Shown: positions 10,310-22,180 of the stretch, piece by piece
How the letters are laid out: each line of letters starts with the position of its first letter
Position numbering within the stretch: position 1 is the first letter of the stretch
Assembly (NCBI GenBank): GCA_037576215.1
Contig: JBANDB010000005.1
Coordinates: forward strand, 5,580,001-5,644,000
Reading direction: 5' to 3'
Origin: Armillaria gallica
Taxonomy: Eukaryota; Basidiomycota; Agaricomycetes; Agaricales; Physalacriaceae
Length of the DNA stretch: 64,000 nucleotides
The notes under the pieces: generated by a model
What the model saw: the letters and a program-made list of their open reading frames with translations, nothing else
Told to the model about the DNA's origin: nothing
Databases searched by the model: none
Program-made: the position numbers and the translations under genes

Positions 10310-13082
10310 GAGGCGGTAGGACTGAAGAAAAAGTCGATTGATAGGCCGATGGTGGATGGAGTACTTTCATTTGAAGGCGTTTGTGATCAGGGTGGTCACC
10401 ATTTCTTTGGCAGAGCATTCACTTTCATTCCGAACGACAGCATAGAATGACAAGACATTTGCATTCGACGGGGCGGGTCCAGTTGCATCTTCGGTTCGTT
10501 AATGTATGCAGTTCTAGACTTCTAGACCCTGATGGGGTTCTCGTAGCCATACCCGATGTCCTTAGGATCTAGGGGATCGAAATCCGTCACAATGAAAGCA
10601 GGATGCAACCAATGAGGAGATCAGCGCTAAACTAGAGCAGCAAGGAGGAGAGAATCGGAGGAAGCAGTCGGAAGAAAGCGGGACTGAATAGAAAAGACTC
10701 CCACGGTAAGCTCAGGTGAATAAGTCGGCAAATGCCGTGATTCCCCAAATAGATTTTCCCACGATAAGTTCAGGTTTGCATTAGGACCGAAATCCTATAT
10801 ACATAGGGCTCGGAATGTCAGCGACGCACGAGAACTTGAATCAGGCGAAGCCTGATTTCCCCGGGCCGCAGTAAGCGGATTAATGACTGTGTGAGAGAAC
10901 TCTCGACGAATTCAAAGTCGTAACCTCCATGGTCGTGTTAACACAGAATACGGTGACAGGAAGGGAGTTCGGAGTAAATATTCTCACAACGCTCCAAAGC
11001 GGTCGTCTGAGAGGAAATGGCCCTTCCTATTGGAGCGATTATCGTAGCAGCGTCAGCAGGCGGGCTGGCTTCAGTGTCCTGCGTCGACATTATGGTGGTC
11101 ACTTGAGATGATAGAACAAGGCTGTGCATCGAAACAAAGCATCACGGACCGCGAACGGAGGTTTTGGTGAAGTACAGTATAAGGCTAGATTCGTATTGAA
11201 ACACGGCCAGCTGAACGCTACAGCAACGGCGACTGGTGCGCGGTCGACCTCTGGAACGATGCTTTCAGCGTGGAGTGCGACTCGGAATTCAGTTCCCAAA
11301 ACAGATTTATAAAATCAGTATCGCAGCTCAAGCCGTAGCGATATACCCATTTGACGTTGCCAAATACGTGTTTCAAGATTAGAGATTATTCTCCATTCGG
11401 TATTTCTGACGATCGCAAAGGGATGCATTGGATCGACTACAAGCGGGAGAGGGCGCGCAAAAAATGGAGGTGAAACAACAGACAAACAGCAAAAGATCTT
11501 GCGGTTCTGCGAATGTAAACCTTCGAGTGTCAAAGGACGAGAAAGATTTGAAGCCGATGTCAGATTACCGACTCGGATACGTGTCGACCTTGGGCCGCAA
11601 TTAGTCGACGGCCCCGAGTCGGGTGGCAGTGCAATACCATAGTATTAGGTCGCATTAGTTCAAGCCCTTCAATGCAGTATGAGAAGGTAGAGTCGCCCAG
11701 TCTGACTCAAACCGACCGTTAGCACAGAGTGTCAGTGAAATGTAGAATGGGCATTGAGGTGCATACACGAGATCATTGAAAACTGAACCTCAAAAAATCA
11801 GAACTTGAAGGCCGTGATGCCATACGAAAAACAATACGCTGAAGCAGAGAGTGAGCTCAAAGTGAAAGTGGGAGAGAAGGTGCGTCAGTGGCAGTGCTGA
11901 TCTTACGAGTTAGGAAACGCGTTCAAAGTAACAGAAATATGGGCGTAATAGCGTGTAAAAATTCGGATGGACACAAGCGCTCTTCTTCCAGTCGCAAGTT
12001 AGCATCTTCCCACAGCTTATGCGCCTTTCTATAGATAAGGGTCGTGTCATTCATTGTCAATTACCGTAAATGTCTGGATAAGATCAGCGGGGACCCGGGA
12101 GCGGGACGGACGAGCAAAGGACGATTTGGTTGAACGGGCCGAATTATTCGGTGGTTACCATCGTCGTGGTCAAGCCGGGGTGGTCCGAGCTCCTTTGAGC
12201 TTCTTATTTTTCTACCTTGGCTGTTTCTTCATCGCCGTTTCCGGGTTCCCGCAGTGAAGTCAGATGAATTATTCATCTTCTGTGCTTTGCGTGCAGTGTT
12301 TATTCCTCAGTAGTTGGCAACACTCGATATTGAGGTGTGTGCATCTTGACTCTTTTGTGTAATGATTTCTTTTCGAACTACATACCCACTGTAAACCCTA
12401 GATTTCAATGCTCTGCGACTGCGACTGCGACTACGAGTCGGTGATAAATGGAGTTCAAGGAGAAAATCTGGGAGAGTTCAAGGCCTAAGGGTTTGTGATA
12501 TAGCGTGCTGAACAGCGTAATAGGTACTGTGATTTGTTCTTTCCCTGTCGATTGGTACGGTAGATAACGATCTCGATCAGGTATCCCAGATCCGGACGGC
12601 GGAACGGAGGCGCAGATAAATGACGGTCTAGATCCTGGACACGAACTTGTAGGGGAAAAGACCCTTAACTTGCAGGGGAAGTCAAGGAGACAAGTTCACT
12701 TGCGTACTTATAAGGAACTTGTGACCGGAAAAAAGATGACTTGCTCCTACCTGAATTTTTACACGCTATTACGCCCATACAGAAACAAACAAAGGTTTTC
12801 TCTCATCAACGTTCATCATTCACGCACGTTGGCGACGTCGCACCAGCTGCCTTTGTCTATTTGTCCCCCTTAGCAAGGGTTACCCAAACTGCATAATGAG
12901 CTGTTCTGAAGGATCGGGAGTCGATAAGTGGACCTCCACGACTCCTAGCATCGCTCAGAAGTTAGAACGCACTAATATTCCCGCGTGCGTAGTGCTGAAC
13001 GATACAGCCTGAGAGAAACGTACTACCGCAAAACAAATACGAATTTATCGTGAGTGTATGCGTTCTATCCTGATTCGTAATG
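10310..13082. other. Gene-poor stretch left of UbiA cassette 1
   Basis: No gene is supported. A short perfect hairpin (stem AATCAGGC, loop GAA) lies at 10839-10857. Sequence at about 11,520-11,900 is related to 22,370-22,550 and 23,730-23,900, upstream of the second UbiA copy, so cassette homology begins here. A short GCGACT run lies near 12,416-12,432. Isolated ORFs (11,099-11,533 minus; 12,054-12,257 plus) look like chance. Confidence 0.45.
10839..10857. repeat. Short perfect hairpin
   Basis: An 8-bp perfect inverted repeat (AATCAGGC / GCCTGATT) is separated by GAA. No poly-T run or neighbouring gene end suggests a role; it may be chance. Confidence 0.35.
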
Positions 13083-13670
13083 GTTTGACCTTTTAATGTA
13101 AGAAAGAGCACGGAAAGGATACCCGTTAGATACTGGATAGCCTTTCCTGTGGATGAGGATCATGAAGGAGGACATATATCTCGGAACGTTTTTATAGCGC
13201 GTCTTTAACGTGACCGTCGACAAACCTGCCCAAGGGATCCTTCGTTGCCCCTACCAGCTTAAGGCGAATTTGGTGTGTTGTCTCCTATGACGACATCATT
13301 TCCCATCTGGACATCACCGCTCTTATGCGAGTTGGAGGATCTTCAAAGACGAAGGCGATCGGTTAGCGCACGCAACCGCATGAGGGAAATCTCACCTCGA
13401 TCGACCAATGGTAGCTCAACGATCATAACGTCGACCATGAATCTAAGATTCAGACCGTCCTCAATCAAATTTCATTGACGAGCAGCCGTTGTCCCTGGAG
13501 CGTCGCTCCTGCGCCTGCTTCCGAGTCGTTATTGCTTCATTTCCAACGGTCAAGTGGAAGGTTGCGCCTGCGCCTGACTAATATATATGGGACGGGCGTG
13601 AAGATGGGAAGAGACCGGATTCTCTGCATCCTACAGTGTTCTACTGCCATTACTACCGTCTCTTCCTCCA
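13083..13670 (+). promoter_or_regulatory. Conserved upstream region of UbiA gene 1
   Basis: This block recurs upstream of the second UbiA copy (about 23,990-24,578) and, without any UbiA gene behind it, at about 44,480-44,890. Shared landmarks are AAAGGATACC, GATACTGGATA, GTCGACCAT and CCTCRATCAAATTTCATT. A TATA-like stretch, ATATATAT, lies at 13581-13588, about 83 bp before the ATG; UbiA copy 2 has TATATA at 24500-24505, 74 bp before its ATG. Conservation across three loci suggests promoter content, although recent duplication alone could also explain it. Confidence 0.55.
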
Positions 13671-14925
13671 ATGGCTCTCTCCACTGTTTTCTGCTCACAG
13701 TTTTCCACCTCCTTGACTACCAAGAAGGGTCCGAAGGAGACGATCACTTCGAGCTTTGCCTCGATCTTCTCTAACGTCAGTACCCTACTCGCACCACCGA
13801 CTCGGACAGAGGTCCGTGCTTGCTGGGAGCTCTGCCGTCTCCAAAATGGGATGGGATGCGTGACAGTGTTTCTGCCAGTGGGTGAGTGTGGATTGTCATG
13901 TACTCCTGTTCCCTTTCACTAACCGGCAATCTTAGCGTGGTCTTTAGCGATGGTATATCACACTTACCCTGAGCTGACGGGAATGGAATGCCTTAGCCGA
14001 GCTGTCATATACTTTTCCCTCTGCATTGGCATCAAATGCTTGGTGAGTTTAAACTCCCCAAAGCCATCTTCACCATCTCATCTTGGATCTCAGATCATGA
14101 CCATTGATGATATCCTCGACTACGATATTGATGCGAACGTCGAGCGTACGAAGAATCGGGCACTCCCGAGAGGTGCTATCAGCATCGAGCGTGCCTGGTT
14201 GTTCTTCGCTCTCCAAGTCGTGATTGGTGTCTTTTTGGCCTACAAGGTTCTGAGTCCCGACGCGTAAGTATTCTCGCTCTGACATTGCTTTCTTATGCTG
14301 ACCTCGCTCTTCCGTTCAGTCTGCGTATTTCCATGTATGTGTGGCCGTTGTACGTGCTGTACCCGATTTGCAAGCGCTGGATGTATTTTTCAGCCATTCC
14401 TTTAGTGAGTAGACTCATGATACACACCAAATCCTTAGTTCTAACCTTCACTCTCAGGGCTTGATGTTCAACATCGGTGTCTACATGGGATGGGCCGATC
14501 TCGCACCTGGCGGCCTAATTCCATACCACGCCCTCACTGCTGCATACCTCGGTGCGACGCTGTGGACGATCACCTACGAGACTGTGTATCAGCATCAGGA
14601 TAAAGTTGATGATGTGAAGATTGGTATGAAGTCGCTCGCTATACTGTGTGGCAGACACACGATCCCCGTCTGCTCCGCTACCACTATCGGGTTCGCAGCG
14701 TTGATGTCATGGGCTGGTTACCTCAACGGGCAGGGAATTGCTTACTACGCTTCCGTGGCGCTTTCAGCGTTTGTTCTAATGAAGGAGCTCTTTGCGACGG
14801 ATATCGACAAACCGAGGCAGTGCATGAAGTTTTTCTTGCACACACCCACCATTGGGAATCTCATACTTGCTGGATTGGTTGTCGATGCTGTTGTTCACCG
14901 AGTCATGGAAGGAATCCCTCTCTAA
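13671..14925 (+). CDS. UbiA-family prenyltransferase (or UbiA-type terpene cyclase), copy 1, intact
   Basis: Predicted CDS join(13671..13881, 13936..14042, 14094..14263, 14320..14404, 14458..14925), 346 aa, with four introns of 51-56 nt and consistent phases. UbiA enzymes are multi-helix membrane proteins that transfer prenyl groups to aromatic acceptors; some fungal members cyclise diterpenes or sesquiterpenes instead. The N-terminal WELCRLQN matches the family WELCRLH entry. The first Asp-rich motif reads IDDILDYDIDANVERTKN, with Asp where NDxxDxxxD members usually have Asn. The second reads VYQHQDKVDDVKIGMKS, matching the DxxDDxxxGxKS motif that binds Mg-diphosphate. Several hydrophobic segments follow to the C-terminus. 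It is convergent with TF1, 450 bp away. A dead near-copy lies at 24579-25788. Confidence 0.87.
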
Positions 14926-15375
14926 ACTACCACGTACGACTGTACTATTAACTTAACAATATTTATCCGCTTCCGATGATTCCCTTCCGAAATGAAATGC
15001 TCTTGCTGTAACTGCGTAAATCATCCTCTCAATGGAGATGTGAATCTCGATTGCCCACTCGGATAGTCGAAGTCATGTTCGTTACAGTGGGTGTGCATAC
15101 CACGGACCGTAAATCTTGGGCGGCCCCGATTTGCGTTGGCATAACGGTGGCCGCGCATTATTCTGTGATAGACATGAAATAAAGTTTCGATGGCTCACTC
15201 AGAAGACATATTCACGGACTAGGGTGACGGCTACAATCCCACAACCTAAAGGTTCTACTACCGAACATAGTCCCTAAACGCGCCATGCCTTCCGAATCAT
15301 CCTATAATACATGTGATTAGTCGCTAGTGCAGCGGAACTTGCAGACTATCCACTTCGGAAGAATTCCACGGAAAC
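14926..15375. other. Convergent 3' intergenic of UbiA 1 and TF1
   Basis: This 450-bp gap holds both 3' ends. It is similar to 25,789-26,188 (cassette 2) and its right part to 47,519-47,666 (cassette 4), for example GAAGACATATTCACGGACTA near 15,203 and 47,521. No ORF is seen. Confidence 0.55.
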
Positions 15376-18300
15376 CTATATCCAAGAAAGAATCAGGTGA
15401 TGTCTCAGGAATATGGCTAATGCAGAAAAACCATACCCAGGCATCAACATTCCTTGTAACCACTCGGGATTATCAAGTCTTTGGATCGACATAATCGTTT
15501 CGTCCTGCATACTCCCAGGCTGGCCCCCTGCCCCAACATTCCCGTTGATATCCTGGTTTCTGTTCATGACATGAAGAAGCTCTATATCGCTTCCAAATTG
15601 TGTTGACCAGCTGCCAGCTGTATGAGTCGTCTCCGGCATGAAAGTAAAACCCGCAGAGTCGTATCCTTGGGCAACAAATGATTTTTGCCAGTTATCACTG
15701 CTTTCTCTATTCGTCTCTCGAGCGACATTCATGGATGTACCCGTATGTCCTGGTAAGAATGTCTGTGAACCTTCGAAAGCCGTTCCCTGGCCGCTGTGTT
15801 GATATTTGCCCAAAACCGTGGCCAAGAACCTAGCATACAGCTTCGGGGTGTGTCGATTGTCTACCGCGATGTCTGATGAGCTAAACTTGTTGATCAGGAT
15901 CCCGATAAGTTTGAGGCTCTCGTCTTTATCAGCTTGATCGAGGAGAGACGAAAATTCGGGCCGTAGGAGCTATGTGTGCTCACCGGGTCAATGAAATCTG
16001 AAGTTTATGATACGATACGTACTTTGAACAGGAACACAGCTGCAAATGCAGCACACATAAAATGGCGATCTGGAGCATACCGCATAAATCCGCTAGGCAC
16101 CAAATCCTCGTTCATGCATCTGATCACCGATTTAGCGTATTCGAGGCACTGTAAAATATGTTATTGACTCGATTCAGAAGAAAGTGTTGCCGGCGAACCT
16201 TGCTGAAGAAATAATCATACCAAGTTTCTATACCTGCATGAAATACTTGATGGAAACCAAAAGAGAACATCACCAGCCTGAAATAGGCTACGCAGCTGCG
16301 TGTGTATAAACTTTCCTCAATGTCACGTCTGGATTGAAAATGATCCTGGACTTACAAATGTAGCTCACTGCGCCGCAGCATAGCTCCACGATGGACTTCC
16401 GCGGCCTCAAGTTTTCTCTTCCATTCCTCCTTGAAGATTTCAATCTCTCCATCATATCTCATGGTGGTGTCCCGCAGATTTCCTCTTTCCGAATTGATGA
16501 GTCCGCTCCGGTCTAACAGCACCTCTTCACGGAACCTCGCTACGATGCGCACAAGAACATTGTACCCGCACAGGTACACATCGTAGTCGAGATTATGGTG
16601 GGATTGTCTATACCACTCTCCCGAATGACGGATAACAGTATCCTCCTTCATCATCCGCGGCTTTCCGAAATGTATAGCTGTCCCTTGGTCCAAGAGAAAG
16701 CAAAACTGCCAGACGCGGACTCGATTGAGATATTCACGTTCTTCGTTCTCGCTCACTGAGTTGATTTTTGCCGTCCGATCCAAGCGTAGAGCAGTCGCAA
16801 TACTGCTGAGAATTTAGAAGAAATAAAAAGAATAGGACACGGTGAACGCACCTGATGGCCACACCCGTATATAACCAAGTCTGATCTCTATCCCAGCTCC
16901 TTTCAGGGACAGCGTAGATACTCATCAATATGTAGGACTGGCATAGCTCGATGTTTTTCATGTCGTCATGAACGAGGGCATTTGCAGCGGAATATTTCGC
17001 AAAGCGCATCGCTACCGGGTAAATGCTTGATTTCCGGGGATGGTATCGAGATGCTATGGCACAGATGACTGTGAAAAGGACAGGACATCGGGCCAAAGTT
17101 GATTTCGGAGTAAGTAAGACCGGATCGAGGAGAGCTATGAAGGGCTAAACGATCATCAGCGTGCCTTACATGGAAACTAACCTGTGCTTTCTCACATTGA
17201 TATACTGATAGAAGCTTCAAATCGAACCACTAAGTCAAAAAACGCGAAAAACACGGAGACTAGGGGAGACCTCACATATCAAACAACTGTTCAGCGTCTT
17301 CAAATGTCACAAGACCGAGTACCAGTATCTCTGGGGTATTGAGCCCTTTCGACTTACCCAGTTCAAATCCTTGACACGCGAACTCGACGTGAGTGTGCTT
17401 AATGAAAACGCGACAGGAATGAAACGAACCGGGTTCTGAAGAAATTTCCTGTGCCTCGCAAGCAACATCGCGCCGAAAAATTTCGCGCTCCCTTTCCCTT
17501 CCCTTCCGACTTGGAATTCTCCGTTCCGGTCTGAAGTCGACAGGAACATGCAAAGACTCGGTAAGCGCAGTTGGTATCTCTTCGTGCTCTTGCACCTCGC
17601 TATGGGTAAGTAAGCTGTGTTGCTGGTCATGCGGCAATCGACCTAAAACTTCTCCGCTGACTTCCCTGGAACCTACCATACCAGTTTGTACACCGGACTT
17701 AAGATGATTGAGCCAGGCAAGAACATTGGGGCTGTTGGCATCAGAAGGTGATACAGATTTGAGGTATTCGTCAATCGAATGAGGTGTTGCAAGGTAGGGA
17801 TTATGGAGCTGCTTCAGGAGAGTCTCAATGATAGCGTCTTTCTGTCGAATTTCGGTCAAAAGGCGATCGCGCTCGCTGTCGCACAATTAGAATTTAAACT
17901 ACGCCGGGATATTCTTGTATGGATGACTTACTAAACCTTTGGTTTGGGGCCTCTACGACGCAGCGGTAACCTCTAGGCTTGCATCGCTGGCATGTTTGTT
18001 CGCCGGGTGCAAAGTCGCATTTCATCTTGACTTGCTTGCACCGCGTACACGCACCGGGTCTGCGTCTAAAGACCTTGTCACCATTGCGATTAGAGTTTCC
18101 GTCCCTGTCCCTTGTGAGCACGGGCTTCGTTTTGTTTGGAGGGATCTTCTGTGGCTGCTTTACTGACGGTGGAGTAGTGGGTGAAGGGAGGTGATTTTGA
18201 CGCATATTGCTCGTCATTCCGTCGTAATTGTCGTAGCTTTCCTGCTGCTGATTGGGCTCCATCGAACGTCGGACATTGACTTGTTGGGCAGGCTGCTGAT

Positions 18301-18415
18301 GCTGCCGGTAATCGTAGAAGTTAACGCTCTGCTGATACCATAACTCGTAGGCGTCCTGAGATGCTTGAAACAGCCCAGCATTGGCAGTGTAGAAGGAGGG
18401 AGTAAGACCACTCAT
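15376..18415 (-). CDS. Zn2Cys6 transcription factor TF1, PriB-like, 9 exons
   Basis: Exons on the complement: 17937-18415, 17430-17875, 17276-17369, a 19-nt exon near 17,191-17,209, 16852-17144, 16356-16802, 16199-16295, 16023-16148 and 15376-15969; 864 aa predicted. The binuclear zinc cluster (about residues 120-150) reads CTRCKQVKMKC then CQRCKPRGYRC, a full CX2CX6CX8CX2CX6C set preceded by RRRPGA. A leucine-rich linker (RDRLLTEIRQKDAIIETLL) is a likely dimerising coil. The fungal middle homology region includes ILVLGLVTFEDAEQLFDM and RCPVLFTVICAIASRYHPRK. One base is missing just before the exon 1 donor compared with TF2-TF4, so the strong GTAAGT donor would give a frameshift; the listed model uses the weaker GTTTAG four to five bases earlier. 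It is probably nuclear and may control UbiA. The gene may be a borderline pseudogene. Confidence 0.75.
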
Positions 18416-19188
18416 CGTGGCACTGTGACCACTGTCATCCTGACTCTTGCATCTTAAAAATCTGTTCTAACTTCTCCGGTAAAACTGTCCGAAGCAGTTA
18501 CGGATTTCGGCGCGGACTCCTGCATCCTCTTCACAAGCAGAAGAGTGAGAAGAAGGGACTATGTCAAAAGATCCGAACTAGCACAATTTAGTTTCGGGCA
18601 CTTAATGGATGGCTAAATGGTTACCGAGAAGGTTTAAGGCCACTGTTTGTATCGAAGTACTAGGCGGTTATATATCATGATTCGCCCGTTCCTGAGCAAA
18701 ATAGTCAGTATTATCTGCTTGGCTTGGCAGAGTGCAATGTTAACTCACGATTGTCGTTCATTTATTCCCCTGCATAACCCAAAGACCAGGTTGCGATTCT
18801 GCTGAAAGTACAATTAATTTAATTGATGGTCACAGAGTTCCATTTTCCAATTTATTTCGAAAAGAGTTGAGGTGAACAAGACAGTGCGGCATAGTATGTC
18901 CGTTATCAGTGACTCAGCGCCATGCGGACATAAATAGAGAATTAAAAAGGGTACGAGCTCTCCTCACAAGATAACAGCACTCCAGACGGCGCGCAGATAC
19001 ATTAGAAAAACTGAGAGATCGCATCATCATGTAATGCATCCGGCGCGCAACAAGGTAGAACGGCAGCATTCACAAGCACCCCACGAAAGTCCCGAGAGCG
19101 CGATATTCATAAAGAATTTCCGCTCCAGAACGACCTACTTAATTGTTTAGAGAGAGACGCTCGAAAAGACAATAAAGGATGAGCCAAA

Positions 19189-19400
19189 TGGCCGATATTA
19201 ACACCCTTGATATGGAGTCATCCCGCCGATGGCAACCGGCACTGATGCAGCAGCCCTGCAGGAAATGTACATCGTATTGATGGAAGGATGCTTATATGTT
19301 GTCCCCAGAGAGCAAAGCTCTTCTTAAGTTCAGCAAGGTTTTACAGCCAAAGCCAAGGATCATCAGTTTCAGGGGGAGAGACTGCCAGAAGGACATTCAC
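19189..19400 (+). pseudogene. 5' trace of a plus-strand gene divergent from TF1
   Basis: The segment starts ATGGCCGATATTAACACC and resembles 31,629-31,900, with weaker matches near 41,852, 51,430 and 53,350. At about 19,301-19,405 a frame gives SKALLKFSKVLQPKP, parallel to SEALEFNKVLQRKSK near 31,737-31,781. Frames are interrupted. It may be the N-terminal remnant of the gene whose other end is at 20,000-20,182. The family is not recognised. Confidence 0.35.
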
Positions 19401-19999
19401 AGCTGATTAGTTCGCGCGGTAGGCGCGGTAGGTTGCTCGGTATGCGTGGTGTTGATTGATGTTGCAAGAGGTCCCAATCAGGAACAGCCAGGTTCACGTG
19501 GTAATAGTTACGGAAGGCCGCGTCACAGTCACGGTCACGTGTTACTGCTGACGTCCCGCTCCCCAATGCCAGTGCCCATGTTGACGGGTACAGACATAAT
19601 TCACCCTTGCATTACAAAGGCCGACAAGCGCCACAGAACGCTACCTTAGTTCCAACAGCATTTTGATACAAGCATACAAACAAAGGCACTCATTCACATA
19701 TCATCCAAGATGGGCCATCACTGCTGCATACACAGTAAGTAGTTACTAGTACCCCAGGCCAATTTTCAAGCCAATATCATCAGAGAATAGAAAGCCAGGA
19801 CTTTCCCAAATTCCCATGCCAGGACTTATAGAATGCCCGACCTTAGAATTAGTCGACAAAGGACTTCGAGCGGGTATCTCACTCAGGTTTTTTATCGTAG
19901 CAATTATCCCAAGTCCCTCGCCCATGATGATACTGATAGATATCTCTCAGGCCACCGAGACGACCATCATCTTCTCCCAGCCGGCACTGAGATTCCAGT

Positions 20000-20182
20000 T
20001 TGGTCATCCAGCAGTTGAGTCCACAAGCAGACGATGCCCATTGTGCTCCTGGCAACAACCAAGGATCCGAAAGCGAAATTAGTAAACAAGGATCCGATAA
20101 TGCTAGTCACAGCACTGAGCACATACAGACGCGCAACAGACGAGGACGGCCACCAAACCAACACCAAACAGACAGACACTAG
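20000..20182 (+). pseudogene. Relic of an AT-hook-like nuclear protein (C-terminal part)
   Basis: The frame reads LSPQADDAHCAPGNNQGSES and further on RNRRGRPPNQHQT, then stop. RGRPP flanked by basic residues is the core of an AT-hook minor-groove binding motif. The same protein-like segment recurs at 33,041-33,300 (VELSPQADGAPCA), shifted out of frame before the AT-hook part, and more decayed at 54,860-55,000. The repeated coding-like segment suggests a lost gene on the plus strand of each spacer. Confidence 0.4.
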
Positions 20183-20690
20183 GGCATGCGTCCGCTAATC
20201 ACCAACGAAGTTACATTAAAGGAGCGTACAGTAGGCACCAGCTGGCAGACGGTGACCGGCAGGCTACTCTCATTTCTGCACGCCAAGAGTACGATAGTGT
20301 TCTGTCAGTAACCCGCTGCCAAGGTTGAAGGTGCCGGGAATGAACCATATTGAATCTACAGCGCATACAACCACCTGTGCATGACATCTGCAATAGAAGT
20401 TTCCTACACATTCATAGAATACACTTGCGGTACCTATCACAGCTGAATGGCAACTGCTTTTTCTTTGCGGGAGGCCGAGGTGGGCACGGCGAAAGGAAAC
20501 CGAAGCTTTGCATTACGATTCGGCGGTTTACAAAGCACTTTTAGGAATTCCTTGCGGGTGTTCTGCAGAAATGTGAGACAGAATCTCATTTGGTGGGATC
20601 TCGGGCATTTTGTTTGCGTGGAAAGATTTTCGGAGGCCAAGTAACGTAACCTTCACGCTCAATTAGGGTTACACCACTTTCCTCCTGACC

Positions 20691-22180
20691 CTTCAAGCTT
20701 CATGTCCGACCCAGAGGCAATATCATCCTCAACCCTGCTACATCTTCTATGTTCTATATTTCATAGATCTCGATTCTCGTACTGCATACCAGCTGCCTGA
20801 ATATTTAGGTCAGGTCGAGCCTCAAATTCCCGCCACGACGCCCGCTCAAGGATACCATGGCTGTGGGTAGACGTAGTTGTCAGAAACTGTAGAGACACAA
20901 GAATTTCTGGCGTTAGTTAGAATAATGTGAGTGTTGTCTGTCTGTGCATAACATGAGCTCATTCGCCTGCCTTTGGATAAGAGATTTATCTCAAATTTGT
21001 GCGGTCATCTCAGTATGGGCTCGAATATTATTCTTGTACTTCTTGGATTTGCGAACAAACATCATGGAATTCTGTGTTTTCTCGTCTAACGGTTCAGTTA
21101 GCTTGTCCCCTGGCGCTAGGAAGATATCGTCCAGCGGCGAATCCGGTTTTCCATCGCGTCTTTTCTGGTGGACAGGGTCAAACAGCATGAGAATGGCAAA
21201 GAAATCGAGGGCAGCTCAGCAAGACAACCTGCCATAACGCAGCTACTCTGTACATTTGTGGGCTACGGGAAAACTAGCAGCTGCTCAGCAGCACTAGCGC
21301 GTCTTCGACAAGCCCCAGTGGATGCCAAGTGTTTTTCGTCGCATACTAGTCGATGCTTCCTGTAGTGGAGTTGAGTGCCAAGGCTCGGAGCTGAAAAAGC
21401 TCGATGGCAGTCTCGTGACTAGACTGTATATGTAGGCAGGCTGTCGTCTATCGTCGGCTTGCCACATAAAAGGTTCCGTCACAGGACTAGGGTAATGTCG
21501 AAGCTTGGGGTGACGGCATTGCAATTTTTATCTGTACTCTTGGCTGGTAATCTTCATAAGGTACGCATTCGCCGACGGAGCTTTGTTATGTGCTGAGCTT
21601 CCTCGAGGGTTCAAACCATTAATTATGTTGCTACGTAGGCGTGATCCCAGCCCATTTATCGGACCCTTGCAACGGTGTATTGTGCGGTGGATCTATAGAG
21701 TATTGTTTTATTTCTATAATTTTCGTCACAAAACTCACTCGGTCCAGGTTCTTCGGACTCTTCGAAAATTTCTATCTGTGGAATGCCTCTTCTTGGCTAC
21801 CGTTGTTATCGTCCTCGTCCCTCAGACTACAAAGACATTTGAAGCTATCTTCGTACAGGGAAGCCTAGGATCGGGAGCAAGTAATCGCCGGATGGGAGTG
21901 GAGAGGGTCGTTCCCATTACATCCTACAGTCGAAGCCTACTTCGGTTTGCAGTGGTCAGCCTAGCCGAAATCGTGTCCAAACCGCAACCCAATTCCACTG
22001 TGGTCCAGCAGCCAAGGAAGGGTACGAAGACCCTCAAGCGAGCTCTGCCCGTCGTTTGATCGCTATTCCGTGAGCAAGTGCTGGTAATTGGATCAACCTG
22101 TGACTCAAACTTTGACGGTCTCAGTGGGGTCCTTGTGGGTAGGAAATTTGGACCGACGTGAGATTTTATTGGACTCTGTA
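20691..22180 (+). pseudogene. DMT transporter relic in spacer 1
   Basis: A decayed copy of the DMT family, parallel to 34.63-36.42 kb. At about 21,795-21,900 the frame VIVLVPQTTKTFEAIFVQGS corresponds to the helix after GIYYSLKYLSLSE in the intact gene. It continues with a VVSLAEIVSKPQPNST-like piece matching the loop before the second repeat. The 5' half (20,700-21,580) shares blocks with 34.6-35.7 kb but no clear coding frame. Several stops and indels are present. Confidence 0.6.

Larger units (their letters stand above)
18416..20690. other. Spacer 1 upstream of TF1, repeated in other cassettes
   Basis: The right flank of TF1 recurs to the right of TF2 (30.85-34.5 kb), in part after TF3 (41.5-42.4 kb) and TF4 (50.6-51.45 kb), and at 53.3-53.6 and 54.5-55.2 kb. 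It includes the TF1 promoter, a plus-strand ORF trace starting ATGGCCGATATTAACACC near 19,189, and an AT-hook-like ORF at 20,000-20,182. A last shared block with CTGCAGAAATGTGAGA (about 20,520-20,600) is also at 34.4 kb. No intact gene remains. Confidence 0.6.
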
